NCBI GenBank assembly: GCA_013153415.1
Contig: JAADEO010000096.1
Location: forward strand, 1-11,146
Reading direction: 5' to 3'
Length of the DNA: 11,146 bases
DNA from: Deltaproteobacteria bacterium
GTDB taxonomy: Bacteria; Desulfobacterota; Anaeroferrophillalia; Anaeroferrophillales; Tharpellaceae
The translations under genes were made by a program, and so were the position numbers. Below, piece after piece: positions 1 through 7,506 of this stretch. Within the stretch, counting starts at the first letter, position 1, and each line of letters starts with the position of its first letter. Under the pieces are notes generated by a model, which saw only the letters and a list, made by a program, of their open reading frames with translations, was not told the DNA's origin and made no database searches.

Positions 1-1391
1 CTTCAGCCTTCGTCCCGGTTTTCTCCTCCTACCTGGAAGCCGGCAAACGCCGGGAAGCGAAAGAGATCGCCCAGACCGCAATGACCCTGACGGCCCTCTG
101 TCTGACTCTGGTTACTATCTGCGGCATCATCTTCTCCCCCTGGATCATCTCCCTGATCGCCCCCGGTTTCAGCGCCACGCCGGAAAAATTCGCACTCGCG
201 GTCTTCCTCAACCGCCTGATGTTTCCCTACATCCTGCTCATCAGCCTGGTCGCCCTGGCGATGGGGATTCTCAATTCCGACAACCATTTCCTGACCCCGG
301 CCCTGGCCCCGGTGCTGCTCAACCTCTGCATGATCGCCGCGGCCCTCGGCCTGACTCCCTTTCTCAACAACGCCGCCCTGGCCCTGGCCATCGGGGTCCT
401 GGCCGGCGGCGTGACCCAGCTGGCCCTGCAACTGCCGATTCTGAAAAAGCACGGTTTTCCGGTTCGCCCACGCTTCAATTTCCGCCACCCCGCCATCAAA
501 AGAGTAATCCTCCTGATGGGGCCCTCGCTTCTGGGTCTGGCGATCACCCAGATCACGATCTTCTTCAACACCCTGCTGGCCTCCTACCTGGCCGACGGCA
601 GCATCTCCTACCTCTACTTCGCCGATCGCCTGATCCAGTTTCCGCTGGGCGTCTTTGCCGTCGCCCTGGGCACCGCGGTCCTGCCGGCCTTGAGCCGGGC
701 TGCGGCAGCCCGGGACTGGCGCAACTATTCCGAAACCTTCTCGCTGGCCCTGCGCCTGCTGATTTTCATCACTCTGCCGGCGATGGCCGGCCTGATCGTC
801 CTGAGCCGACCGATCGTTTTCCTGTTATTCGAACGCGGCCATTTCGGTGCCCATTCGACCGTCATGGTTTCGCAAACCATTATCGCCTACGCCGTCGGAC
901 TCTGGGCCTACGCCGCCCTGCGCATCATCGTACCGGCCTTCTATTCACTCCAGGACACCAAGACCCCGGTCAAGGCCGGGGCCGTGGCCCTGGTCGTCAA
1001 TCTCGCTGCGGCTCTTATCCTGATGCAGTTTCTCCAGCACCTGGGGCTGGCCCTGGCCACCGCGATCTCGAGCGCGGTCAACTGCCTGCTCCTGCTTTTC
1101 CTGCTCAAAAAACGCCTCGGCCGGGATATCCGGATCCTGCACGCCGGCCGGGCCCTGGCCCAGAGCCTGCTGGCCTGCGGCATCATGATCGCGGCGATTT
1201 TCGCCTGCAGCCAGCTGCCGTTTGCCGTTTTCAGCTATCAGAGTCACTTTCACGACGCCTGGCGGCTATTGTTGCGAATCACCGTAGGGCTCGGAGCTTA
1301 CCTGCTTGCCGCCGGCCTGGCCGGCAGCCCGGAGCTGCGGGAGATGCGACGACTTTTCAAAAAGCGCCGGAAAACCGCCACCACGGAATAA
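1..1391 (+). CDS. murJ: Lipid II flippase MurJ (MviN family), 5'-truncated by the window edge
   Basis: MurJ is an inner-membrane protein that moves the peptidoglycan precursor lipid II from the cytoplasmic to the periplasmic face. The open frame runs back past the first ATG (81) to base 3, where it reads SAFVPVFSSYLEAG. This matches the early segment of MurJ that follows the first transmembrane helices, so ATG 81 is internal and roughly 50-60 N-terminal residues lie outside the window; 462 residues are visible. Family landmarks include an I-A-P-G-F segment near base 160, the F-P-Y-I-L-L-I-S-L helix near base 225, and Y-F-A-D-R-L-I-Q-F-P near base 612, whose Arg (codon 627-629) corresponds to a cavity Arg important in E. 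coli MurJ. Many hydrophobic helices follow, ending in a basic tail (KKRRK). The stop codon is two bases before mltG, so the two are probably co-transcribed. The family call is firm. The promoter is out of view. Confidence 0.95.
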   Translation, partial: SAFVPVFSSYLEAGKRREAKEIAQTAMTLTALCLTLVTICGIIFSPWIISLIAPGFSATPEKFALAVFLNRLMFPYILLISLVALAMGILNSDNHFLTPALAPVLLNLCMIAAALGLTPFLNNAALALAIGVLAGGVTQLALQLPILKKHGFPVRPRFNFRHPAIKRVILLMGPSLLGLAITQITIFFNTLLASYLADGSISYLYFADRLIQFPLGVFAVALGTAVLPALSRAAAARDWRNYSETFSLALRLLIFITLPAMAGLIVLSRPIVFLLFERGHFGAHSTVMVSQTIIAYAVGLWAYAALRIIVPAFYSLQDTKTPVKAGAVALVVNLAAALILMQFLQHLGLALATAISSAVNCLLLLFLLKKRLGRDIRILHAGRALAQSLLACGIMIAAIFACSQLPFAVFSYQSHFHDAWRLLLRITVGLGAYLLAAGLAGSPELREMRRLFKKRRKTATTE

Positions 1392-1393
1392 CC

Positions 1394-2392
1394 ATGCGAC
1401 GCCTTCTGCTGGCAGCCATAGTCATCATCACCCTCATACTGGGCCTCGGTGGAGCCGACCTTTACAACTTCGCCCATCGGGAAAACCGGCAGTCGGTGGC
1501 GAAAATTGTCACGATTGCAAACGGCAGCACCCTGAAGAACATCGCCGCCACGCTGGAACGGCAAGGCGTGATAAGTTCCCGCCGAAGGTTTGTCATCCTC
1601 AACCGCCTGCTGGGCAACAGCGCCGGACTCAAAGCTGGAGAGTACCGCATCCCGCCCACGACCACGCCTCTGGAAATCATCGCTATCCTCAAAAGCGGGG
1701 TGGTCGTCGAGCGACGGCTGAGTATTCCGGAAGGTTTCACCCAGAAACAGATCCGGGCCCGACTTGCAGCCCGGAAGATCTGCAAACCGGAGCGTTTCGA
1801 CCAGCTCTGCCGGGATACCGCCTGGCTGCACCAATGGCGACTCCCCGCTTCCGGCCCGGAGGGCTATCTTTTCCCCAGCACCTACAGTTTTACCCGGACC
1901 ACCACCTGCCGGCAGTTCCTGGAAAAGATGCTGACCACCGGAAACCGGAAATGGCGGGAGATCAGTTCCGCCTCGCCGCCGTCCGCCCTGACCCGCCACC
2001 AGGTTCTGACCCTGGCCTCGATCATCCAGAAAGAGGCCGGCAACGATGATGAAATGCCGCTGATCGCTTCGGTCTTCCTCAATCGTCTCGAGAAAGGCAT
2101 GCGCCTGGCCAGCGACCCGACCACGATCTATGCCTTGGGTGACGATTTCGACGGCAACCTCCGGCGTCGGGATCTGAAAAACCCCTCTCCCTATAACACC
2201 TACCAGCACAAGGGCCTGCCCCCGGGACCAATCTGCAACCCTGGCGCCAGCGCCATCCGGGCGGTACTCAACCCGGCCCGGACCGACTACCTCTATTTCG
2301 TCTCCCGCAATAACGGTCGCCACCAGTTTTCCCGCACCTTCAAAGAGCACAACCGGGCGGTACGCAAGTACCAGCTCAAGCAAAAGCGTTGA
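1394..2392 (+). CDS. mltG: Endolytic murein transglycosylase MltG (YceG-like)
   Basis: MltG cleaves nascent glycan strands at the inner membrane and is thought to set their length by terminating polymerisation. The 332-residue product is close to the E. coli size (340). It opens with a single membrane anchor (about residues 3-23), followed by a LysM-like region (about 40-110) and the catalytic YceG domain. Diagnostic segments are E156-G-Y-L-F-P-S-T-Y, L-A-S-I-I-Q-K-E-A with E214 as the probable catalytic glutamate, S-V-F-L-N-R-L, a D-P-T-T-I-Y-A-L motif, Y-N-T-Y and G-L-P-P-G-P-I. The motif has Q-K-E where many homologues have E-K-E, but the second Glu is kept. ATG 1394 is two bases after the murJ stop, with only a weak purine-rich stretch ahead of it, so translation may depend on coupling to murJ. 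It pairs naturally with MurJ: precursor export and strand termination. Confidence 0.95.
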   Translation: MRRLLLAAIVIITLILGLGGADLYNFAHRENRQSVAKIVTIANGSTLKNIAATLERQGVISSRRRFVILNRLLGNSAGLKAGEYRIPPTTTPLEIIAILKSGVVVERRLSIPEGFTQKQIRARLAARKICKPERFDQLCRDTAWLHQWRLPASGPEGYLFPSTYSFTRTTTCRQFLEKMLTTGNRKWREISSASPPSALTRHQVLTLASIIQKEAGNDDEMPLIASVFLNRLEKGMRLASDPTTIYALGDDFDGNLRRRDLKNPSPYNTYQHKGLPPGPICNPGASAIRAVLNPARTDYLYFVSRNNGRHQFSRTFKEHNRAVRKYQLKQKR

Positions 2393-2404
2393 CCGGAGAA
2401 TGCC

Positions 2405-2419
2405 CCCCGCCGGGGTTTT
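2405..2419 (+). terminator. Possible weak intrinsic terminator after mltG
   Basis: A short hairpin (CCCC 2405-2408, loop GCC, GGGG 2412-2415) is followed directly by TTTT (2416-2419), 12 bases after the mltG stop and just ahead of the next promoter. The position is sensible, but a four-pair stem is short for efficient termination, so read-through into galT is possible. Confidence 0.3.
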
Positions 2420-2425
2420 ATCGGA

Positions 2426-2453
2426 TTGACTCCGGGAGCAAAAAGAGTATAAT
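2426..2453 (+). promoter_or_regulatory. Sigma-70-type promoter for the galT-glgA-kinase-regulator unit
   Basis: The -35 box TTGACT (2426-2431; five of six consensus) is followed by a 16-base spacer and a perfect -10 box TATAAT (2448-2453). Transcription would begin near 2460 and leave a leader of about 60 bases before the galT ATG at 2519. It sits in the only sizeable gap between mltG and galT, which supports a new transcription unit starting here. Confidence 0.8.
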
Positions 2454-2488
2454 CAGAATAGGTTCGGCGACTGGAAACCGACTTTTAC

Positions 2489-2499
2489 AAACCACTGAC
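2489..2499 (+). repeat. 11-bp leader repeat, copy 1 (upstream of galT)
   Basis: The word AAACCACTGAC occurs here, 19 bases before the galT start, and again at 3585-3595, 11 bases before the glgA start. A second word, AACCGACTT, precedes each copy in the same order (2476-2484 and 3522-3530). Both lie in transcribed leader. A function (translational or transcriptional control) is only a guess. Confidence 0.45.
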
Positions 2500-2518
2500 C
2501 ACCACCTGAAAGAGAACT

Positions 2519-3520
2519 ATGTCTGAACTACGCAAGGATCCCATTGTCGACCGCTGGGTCATCATCTCCCGTGAACGGGGCAAACGCCCCTCCGAATTCA
2601 GCAGCCTGAAACAGGAAAAGAGAAGCGGTTTCTGCCCTTTCTGCCCCGGCAACGAAGATGTCGTGCCGGCCGAGATTCTGGCCTACCGCCGCCCCGGCAG
2701 CCAACCCAACGATTCCGACTGGCGCCTGCGGGTGGTGCCCAACAAGTTCCCGGCTCTCCACATCGAGGGAGACCTGGTCCGGCGCGGCGACGGGGTTTAC
2801 GATCTCATGCATGGCATCGGCGCCCACGAAGTGGTCATCGAAAACCCCGACCACCAGCTGACCCTGGCGACCATGCCCCTGGAAGCGGTCGAGGATGTAT
2901 TGTGGGCCTATCGGGACCGTATCCGCGACCTTTCCGGCGACCAGCGTTTCCGCTACATCCTGGTCTTCAAGAACCAGGGTCTGGCGGCCGGAGCCACGGT
3001 CGAACACTCCCACTCCCAGATCATCGCCCTGCCGATCGTGCCCAAACGGGCCAAGGAGGAGATGGACGGGGCGAAAAAATTCTACGATTACAAGGAGCGC
3101 TGCATCTTCTGCGATATCATCCAGCAGGAAATCAACCAGGGAGTGCGGCTGGTCAGCGAAAACCAAGAGTTCATCGCCGTCTGTCCCTATGCGCCGCGTT
3201 TTCCCTTCGAGGTCTGGATTCTGCCCAAACGCCATACCCATGAATACCAGGCCAACAGCAAGGAGATGATCGAAAACCTGGCCCTGACCCTCTCCGACAC
3301 CCTGAAAAGGCTGAACCGGGTGCTCGATACCCCACCCTACAATTTCATCCTCCATACCGCCCCGGTGAACCATATCGACACTTCGCTCTATTACCACTGG
3401 CATATCGAGATCATCCCGAAACTGACCCGGGTAGCCGGTTTCGAATGGGGATCGGGGTTTTACATCAACCCGACACCACCCGAGGAATCGGCCCGTTTCC
3501 TGCGCGAAGCCCGAATCTGA
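2519..3520 (+). CDS. galT: GalT-like HIT-superfamily nucleotidylyltransferase (UDP-glucose:hexose-1-P uridylyltransferase or ADP-glucose phosphorylase type)
   Basis: GalT enzymes transfer UMP between UDP-glucose and galactose-1-phosphate through a covalent histidine intermediate; relatives act on ADP-glucose. The 333-residue protein has the GalT N-terminal signature D-P-I-V-D-R-W-V, a first metal set (C39-x2-C42, H103, H163) and the active-site motif H163-S-H165-S-Q167, with H165 as nucleophile. A second CxxC (C195, C198) plus H239 and H293-x-H295 would make a second metal site. E. coli GalT has HPHGQ and lacks the second CxxC, whereas the HSHSQ motif, both CxxC pairs and the C-terminal G-F-E-x-G-x-G-x-Y-I-N-P match my recollection of Arabidopsis ADP-glucose phosphorylase. 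Placement directly before glgA makes an ADP-glucose or glycogen link plausible. The family is certain; the substrate is not. ATG 2519 follows an AAAGAGA stretch and a clear promoter. Confidence 0.9.
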   Translation: MSELRKDPIVDRWVIISRERGKRPSEFSSLKQEKRSGFCPFCPGNEDVVPAEILAYRRPGSQPNDSDWRLRVVPNKFPALHIEGDLVRRGDGVYDLMHGIGAHEVVIENPDHQLTLATMPLEAVEDVLWAYRDRIRDLSGDQRFRYILVFKNQGLAAGATVEHSHSQIIALPIVPKRAKEEMDGAKKFYDYKERCIFCDIIQQEINQGVRLVSENQEFIAVCPYAPRFPFEVWILPKRHTHEYQANSKEMIENLALTLSDTLKRLNRVLDTPPYNFILHTAPVNHIDTSLYYHWHIEIIPKLTRVAGFEWGSGFYINPTPPEESARFLREARI

Positions 3521-3527
3521 GAACCGA

Positions 3528-3572
3528 CTTCCGCCGGAAGAAAGGGCCCGACGGTTTCTGCGACACCGGGCC
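3528..3572 (+). other. Inverted repeats in the galT-glgA gap
   Basis: The 86-base gap between galT and glgA holds two potential hairpins: CTTCC-GCC-GGAAG (3528-3540) and GGCCCG (3545-3550) pairing with CGGGCC (3567-3572) across a 16-base loop. No T-run follows, so neither looks like a terminator. They could stabilise or process the mRNA between the two genes. No sigma-70 promoter was recognised in this gap, so glgA is probably read from the galT promoter. Confidence 0.4.
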
Positions 3573-3584
3573 GACAGAGCCCTA

Positions 3585-3595
3585 AAACCACTGAC
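3585..3595 (+). repeat. 11-bp leader repeat, copy 2 (upstream of glgA)
   Basis: Identical to the AAACCACTGAC word at 2489-2499 before galT. It ends 11 bases before the glgA ATG, so it overlaps or abuts the region a ribosome would cover. The glgA start has only a weak Shine-Dalgarno-like sequence (TAAAGA), which leaves room for leader-based control, but that is speculation. Confidence 0.45.
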
Positions 3596-3606
3596 TGGTA
3601 AAGACA

Positions 3607-5082
3607 ATGAATATCCTTTTTGCCGTATCCGAAGCTGAACCCTACGCCAAAACCGGCGGTCTGGCCGACGTTGCCGGCAACCTGCCGCGGGCCCTGGCCG
3701 AACGCGGCCACCACCTGACCCTCTTTCTGCCCTTTTACCAGGAAATCAGGCGCCAAGACCTGGCCCTTGACGAGGTGAGCCGGATAACGGTGCCCCTGGG
3801 AACAGAAGCGGTTCCCGGAGTGGTTCTGGAAAAAATCGAACCCGATTTTCCGGGCTGCCGGACCTTTTTCATCCGCCAGGACGATTTTTTCGACCGGCCC
3901 CATCTCTATGGTCCCCCCGGAGAGGAGTACCCCGACAATGGCCGCCGTTTCATCTTCTTCTGCCGGGCGATTCTCGAAGCCGTCGGGCGACTCGGGCTGG
4001 AGGTCGACATCTACCACGCCCACGATTGGCAGACCGCCCTTTTGCCGGTCTACCTGAAAACCCTGTACCGGAATCTTTCAACAGCCTCCGGAGCCGTCTC
4101 CCTGTTCACCATCCACAACCTCGGCTACCAGGGCATTCAGGAAAAGGAGATTTTCCCCCTGACCGGGCTCGACTGGTCCGAATTCACTTACGAGAAACTC
4201 GAATATTACGACCAGCTCAACCTGCTCAAAGGCGGTCTGGTCTACGCCGACACCTTAAACACCGTCAGCCCGACCTACAGCCGCGAGATTCTCGAACCGG
4301 AATTCGGTTTCGGCCTCGAAGGGGTTCTGCAACAGCGCCGGAACGATCTGTTCGGTATTCTCAACGGTGTCGATTACAACGTCTGGGACCCGGCCGTCGA
4401 CCCTTACATCTCGCCCCATTACAGAATCGGCCGGATGAGCGGCAAAAAACGCTGCAAGGAGAAACTCCTGCGAGCATGCGGCCTGCCGGTGATGAACGCC
4501 AGACCCCTGGTCGGCATGGTTTCCCGGCTGGTCAACCAGAAAGGATTTGACCTCATTCTCGAGCTTCTCGATGCAATCGACCGTTTCGACTGCGCTTTCT
4601 TCTTCCTTGGCACGGGTGAAAAGGAGATCGAAAAACGACTCGCCGATCGGGCCCGGGCCTGCCCCGAGAAGATCTCCTTCATCTGCGGTTACGATAACCG
4701 CCTGGCCCACCAGCTCGAGGCCGGGGCCGACATCTTCCTGATGCCCTCCGCCTACGAGCCCTGTGGACTCAACCAGATGTACAGCCTGCGTTACGGCACC
4801 GTACCCCTGGTCAGGGCGGTCGGCGGCCTCAACGACAGCATCACCGATTTCAATCCGGCCACCGGCCGCGGCAACGGTTTCAAGTTCTCCCCCTATACCA
4901 CCGAAGCCCTGGCCGCGACCCTGGAAAGGGCCTTGGCCCTTTATCGCAAGCCTCGCCTCTGGTGGAAACTGAGGGGCAACGGCATGCGCTGTGATTTCTC
5001 CTGGGCGGCCAGCGCCCGTCAATATGAAGAGCTCTACCGGCAAATGAAAAGCCTTCCCGGAAGGCCGGTGGAAAAACAGTAA
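3607..5082 (+). CDS. glgA: Glycogen (starch) synthase, ADP-glucose type, GT5 family
   Basis: GlgA extends alpha-1,4-glucan chains from ADP-glucose in the cytoplasm. The 491-residue protein (E. coli 477) has the full two-Rossmann GT-B layout. It starts with M-N-I-L-F-A-V-S-E-A-E-P-Y-A-K15-T-G-G-L, the substrate-binding KTGGL loop. Next come H-A-H-D-W-Q-T-A and H-N-L-G-Y-Q-G in the N-terminal lobe, G-I-L-N-G-V-D at the hinge, and G-M-V-S-R-L-V-N-Q-K-G-F-D opening the C-terminal lobe. The nucleotide-sugar motif E384-P-C386-G-L-N-Q and then R-Y-G-T-V-P-L-V-R-x-x-G-G-L complete it. No truncation is seen. It lies 86 bases after the galT-like gene and its stop overlaps the start of the next gene (TAATG), so it shares an mRNA with a histidine kinase. 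The ADP-glucose preference follows from GT5 membership. No glgB, glgC or glgP is in the window. Confidence 0.96.
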   Translation: MNILFAVSEAEPYAKTGGLADVAGNLPRALAERGHHLTLFLPFYQEIRRQDLALDEVSRITVPLGTEAVPGVVLEKIEPDFPGCRTFFIRQDDFFDRPHLYGPPGEEYPDNGRRFIFFCRAILEAVGRLGLEVDIYHAHDWQTALLPVYLKTLYRNLSTASGAVSLFTIHNLGYQGIQEKEIFPLTGLDWSEFTYEKLEYYDQLNLLKGGLVYADTLNTVSPTYSREILEPEFGFGLEGVLQQRRNDLFGILNGVDYNVWDPAVDPYISPHYRIGRMSGKKRCKEKLLRACGLPVMNARPLVGMVSRLVNQKGFDLILELLDAIDRFDCAFFFLGTGEKEIEKRLADRARACPEKISFICGYDNRLAHQLEAGADIFLMPSAYEPCGLNQMYSLRYGTVPLVRAVGGLNDSITDFNPATGRGNGFKFSPYTTEALAATLERALALYRKPRLWWKLRGNGMRCDFSWAASARQYEELYRQMKSLPGRPVEKQ

Positions 5083-7478
5083 TGAAAAGCCAGCAGAAAA
5101 ACGAGATTTTAAGCAAAGTCATCGAGATCAGCAGCGCTGATTCCCAGATCAGCGATCGTCTGACCCAGATAGCCCGTTTTCTCTGCCTGAAGGGCGTAGC
5201 CCCGACTCTGGCTTTCTACCTTCTCCATCCCCGGGGCCGCCGCCTGGTACTGAGAATCGCCGCCGATTCCGGCGGAGCCCTGAGAATTCCGGCACCGGCC
5301 TGCACCTACCGGCTCCCGGCTCCGGAAATTCCCCTTTGCCGGCCCCTGGGCACCCTGCTGCCCAACCCCTTGGAGCCGGAGAACACCCCGTCGCACGACC
5401 AACTGCTCCAGCGTCACCCCCACGGCTGGTGCCTGCCCCTGGCCGACGAGACCCGGGCCTACGGCATCATGGCCCTGCTCAACGGTCAGCCTTTCTCCGT
5501 TCCCTCCGACAGCATCCGCTTTCTCCAGGTGATCTGCCGGCAGATCACCCTGGCCTTGCGCAGTTCCATGATTCAGGAACGGGATCGACTTCTGGTGCAC
5601 CAGCTGAAGTTTCTGCATCAGATCGGGGCCCGGCTCAATGCCGACAGCGACATCGAGAGCATCTTCTCCCAACTGCCGGATTCAGCCCCGGCTTTCTTCG
5701 CCAATTCACTCTCACGCCTGCATATCTTCGCCACCGACCTGCACCCGGCCACAATTATGGACTTCGGCGGTCACGACCCCGAACAGCAGGCTGTCGCCGA
5801 CCGGGTCAGCCGGTCGCAAAGCGATCGCGTCCGTTTCCTGTCCCACCCCCTGGTCATCGACCGTCGAAATGGCAACAGAAGCGATAACAACGCCTACCGG
5901 GAGTTCTTCTCCCACTTTCTCCTCCACATCATCCTCCCCCTGCCGAGCCGCAACCAGAACCTGGGAACCCTGGAATTCTTTCTCATCAATACCCCGGAAA
6001 GTCGGGAACTGCTGCCCCTGGACGGAGAAGAACTGGAGCTTCTTGAGATTCTCGCCGTCCACCTGGCGGCAACCATCGAACGAACCCGGACCCGGGACCA
6101 GCTCGCCACCGCTTCCCGGACATCACTGTTGCGCAATCGCCAGCTGACCCTGCTGCACCAGATAAAAAACGCCCTGCTGGCAGCCAACACGGTCGAAAGA
6201 ATCATCCGCCTGACCCTCGGAGCGCTGGTCAGCCGGGAAGGTTTCGCCTGCCCGGCCGCCCTGTATATCGAATGCGGGGACAACCCGATAGTCGGAGAAG
6301 TCTTCTACGCCCTGTCCGCCGCCGCCCCCGCTGCCGCTTCTCCGACAGAAAACGATGAACTCGATCACGGAGAAGAGCTGGCCCGACAACTCTTGACCGC
6401 CAGCGAGAAATTACCGGAGGAGGCCAGGAAAAAACTTATCGGCCTGACTCTGCCGCCGCTGGAAACCACCCCGCCCCGTTTCCAGCAGGCCCTGGCGGAT
6501 GGCAAACCGGTCATCATCCCGGCGCGGCTGGCCTTCTCCATCGACAGCCGCCTCGAAAACCTGCTGGAGGGCCAGAAAATCGTGATCATCCCTCTCGCCG
6601 GTCAAGAAAAAGCTTCCGGCCTGATCATGGGAGTCGCCGACCACATCAGCGAGGATGACCTCAACTACATCACCCTTTTCACCGACGCCGCAGGCCTCGC
6701 CCTCGACAACATCCGTCTCTATCAGCGCCTGCAGGATTCCCTAGCCAGCCTCAACAATGCCCAGATGCGCCTGGCCCAGAGCGAGAAGCTGGTCGCCTTG
6801 GGCGAAATGGCGACCAGTATCGCTCACGAGATCAAAAACCCGCTGGTTTCGATCGGAGGTTTCGCCCGCCGCCTGCACCGCAAGATCCCCGACCAGAGCC
6901 GGGAAAAAACCTACAGCCGCATCATCACCAAGGAGATCGAGCGCCTGGAAGGAATCGTCAACAACGTCCTCTCTTTCTCCCGCCCCGAGGTGGAGGACTA
7001 CACCCCCCACGACCTCAACCTCCTGATCAGGGAGACCACCGACCTCTTCACCCGCGAGCTGAAGAAGAGACAGATCGAGCTTCAGCTGGATCTGCTTCCC
7101 GACCTGCCCCCGGTCGAATGCGACGGCAACCAGATCAAGCAGGTTCTGATCAACCTGCTCAACAACTCCATCCAGGCCCTGAGCGATCGGAAGGACGGAG
7201 AGAGAGGTTTTATCCGCATCCGCAGTTCATCCTTTAGCGAACTCGAAAGCCGACGCCAGGCGGCGCTCATCGAGATCGAGGACAACGGCGGCGGTATCCA
7301 GGAATCGGTGATCCACGATATCTTCAATCCTTTTTTCACGACCAAGCATGAGGGTACCGGGCTCGGACTGACCATCTGCTACCGGATCATTCTCAATCAC
7401 CAGGGCGATATTCGCCTCCATAACCAGATCGGCCGCGGGGTAACGGTCATCATCACCCTGCCTCTAAAACGCCAGTAA
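5082..7478 (+). CDS. Soluble sensor histidine kinase with three predicted GAF domains
   Basis: This 798-residue protein has no membrane segment or signal peptide, so it should sense a cytoplasmic signal. Three GAF-like regions are inferred from spacing and hydrophobic pattern: about residues 12-160, 170-340 and 355-555. A short coiled linker leads to the dimerisation/phosphoacceptor domain (about 568-640), with H582 in A-T-S-I-A-H-E-I-K-N-P as the autophosphorylated His. The ATPase domain (about 683-797) keeps all boxes: I-N-L-L-N-N-S (690-696), D734-N-G-G-G, F-N-P-F-F-T-T-K and G758-T-G-L-G-L. It should therefore be an active kinase. Its ATG overlaps the glgA stop by one base, which suggests translational coupling; GGTGGA at 5067-5072 is the best ribosome-binding candidate. 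The next gene is a lone receiver, its likely partner. The ligand is unknown, and the GAF boundaries are approximate, the first two being divergent. Confidence 0.9.
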   Translation: MKSQQKNEILSKVIEISSADSQISDRLTQIARFLCLKGVAPTLAFYLLHPRGRRLVLRIAADSGGALRIPAPACTYRLPAPEIPLCRPLGTLLPNPLEPENTPSHDQLLQRHPHGWCLPLADETRAYGIMALLNGQPFSVPSDSIRFLQVICRQITLALRSSMIQERDRLLVHQLKFLHQIGARLNADSDIESIFSQLPDSAPAFFANSLSRLHIFATDLHPATIMDFGGHDPEQQAVADRVSRSQSDRVRFLSHPLVIDRRNGNRSDNNAYREFFSHFLLHIILPLPSRNQNLGTLEFFLINTPESRELLPLDGEELELLEILAVHLAATIERTRTRDQLATASRTSLLRNRQLTLLHQIKNALLAANTVERIIRLTLGALVSREGFACPAALYIECGDNPIVGEVFYALSAAAPAAASPTENDELDHGEELARQLLTASEKLPEEARKKLIGLTLPPLETTPPRFQQALADGKPVIIPARLAFSIDSRLENLLEGQKIVIIPLAGQEKASGLIMGVADHISEDDLNYITLFTDAAGLALDNIRLYQRLQDSLASLNNAQMRLAQSEKLVALGEMATSIAHEIKNPLVSIGGFARRLHRKIPDQSREKTYSRIITKEIERLEGIVNNVLSFSRPEVEDYTPHDLNLLIRETTDLFTRELKKRQIELQLDLLPDLPPVECDGNQIKQVLINLLNNSIQALSDRKDGERGFIRIRSSSFSELESRRQAALIEIEDNGGGIQESVIHDIFNPFFTTKHEGTGLGLTICYRIILNHQGDIRLHNQIGRGVTVIITLPLKRQ

Positions 7479-7506
7479 AATCAAAAAAACGTATCGAGGT
7501 GAAAAC

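Noticed and set aside
81..83. ATG at 81 as the murJ start
   Set aside because: The frame is open to the window edge and the upstream codons read conserved MurJ sequence, so this Met is internal.
2026..2034. Loss of a catalytic Glu in MltG because the motif reads Q-K-E instead of E-K-E
   Set aside because: The second Glu (E214) is kept and the first position appears variable in the family, so an inactive enzyme is not supported.
1298..2383. 361-residue open frame on the minus strand opposite mltG
   Set aside because: Long antisense frames are expected in GC-rich genes. The plus-strand product is a clear MltG with all motifs, and the minus product has no recognisable family pattern.
2528..3607. 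359-residue open frame on the minus strand opposite galT
   Set aside because: It is a shadow of the GalT-like gene; the composition is low in helix-forming pattern and rich in Gly/Asp/Val, and no domain is seen.
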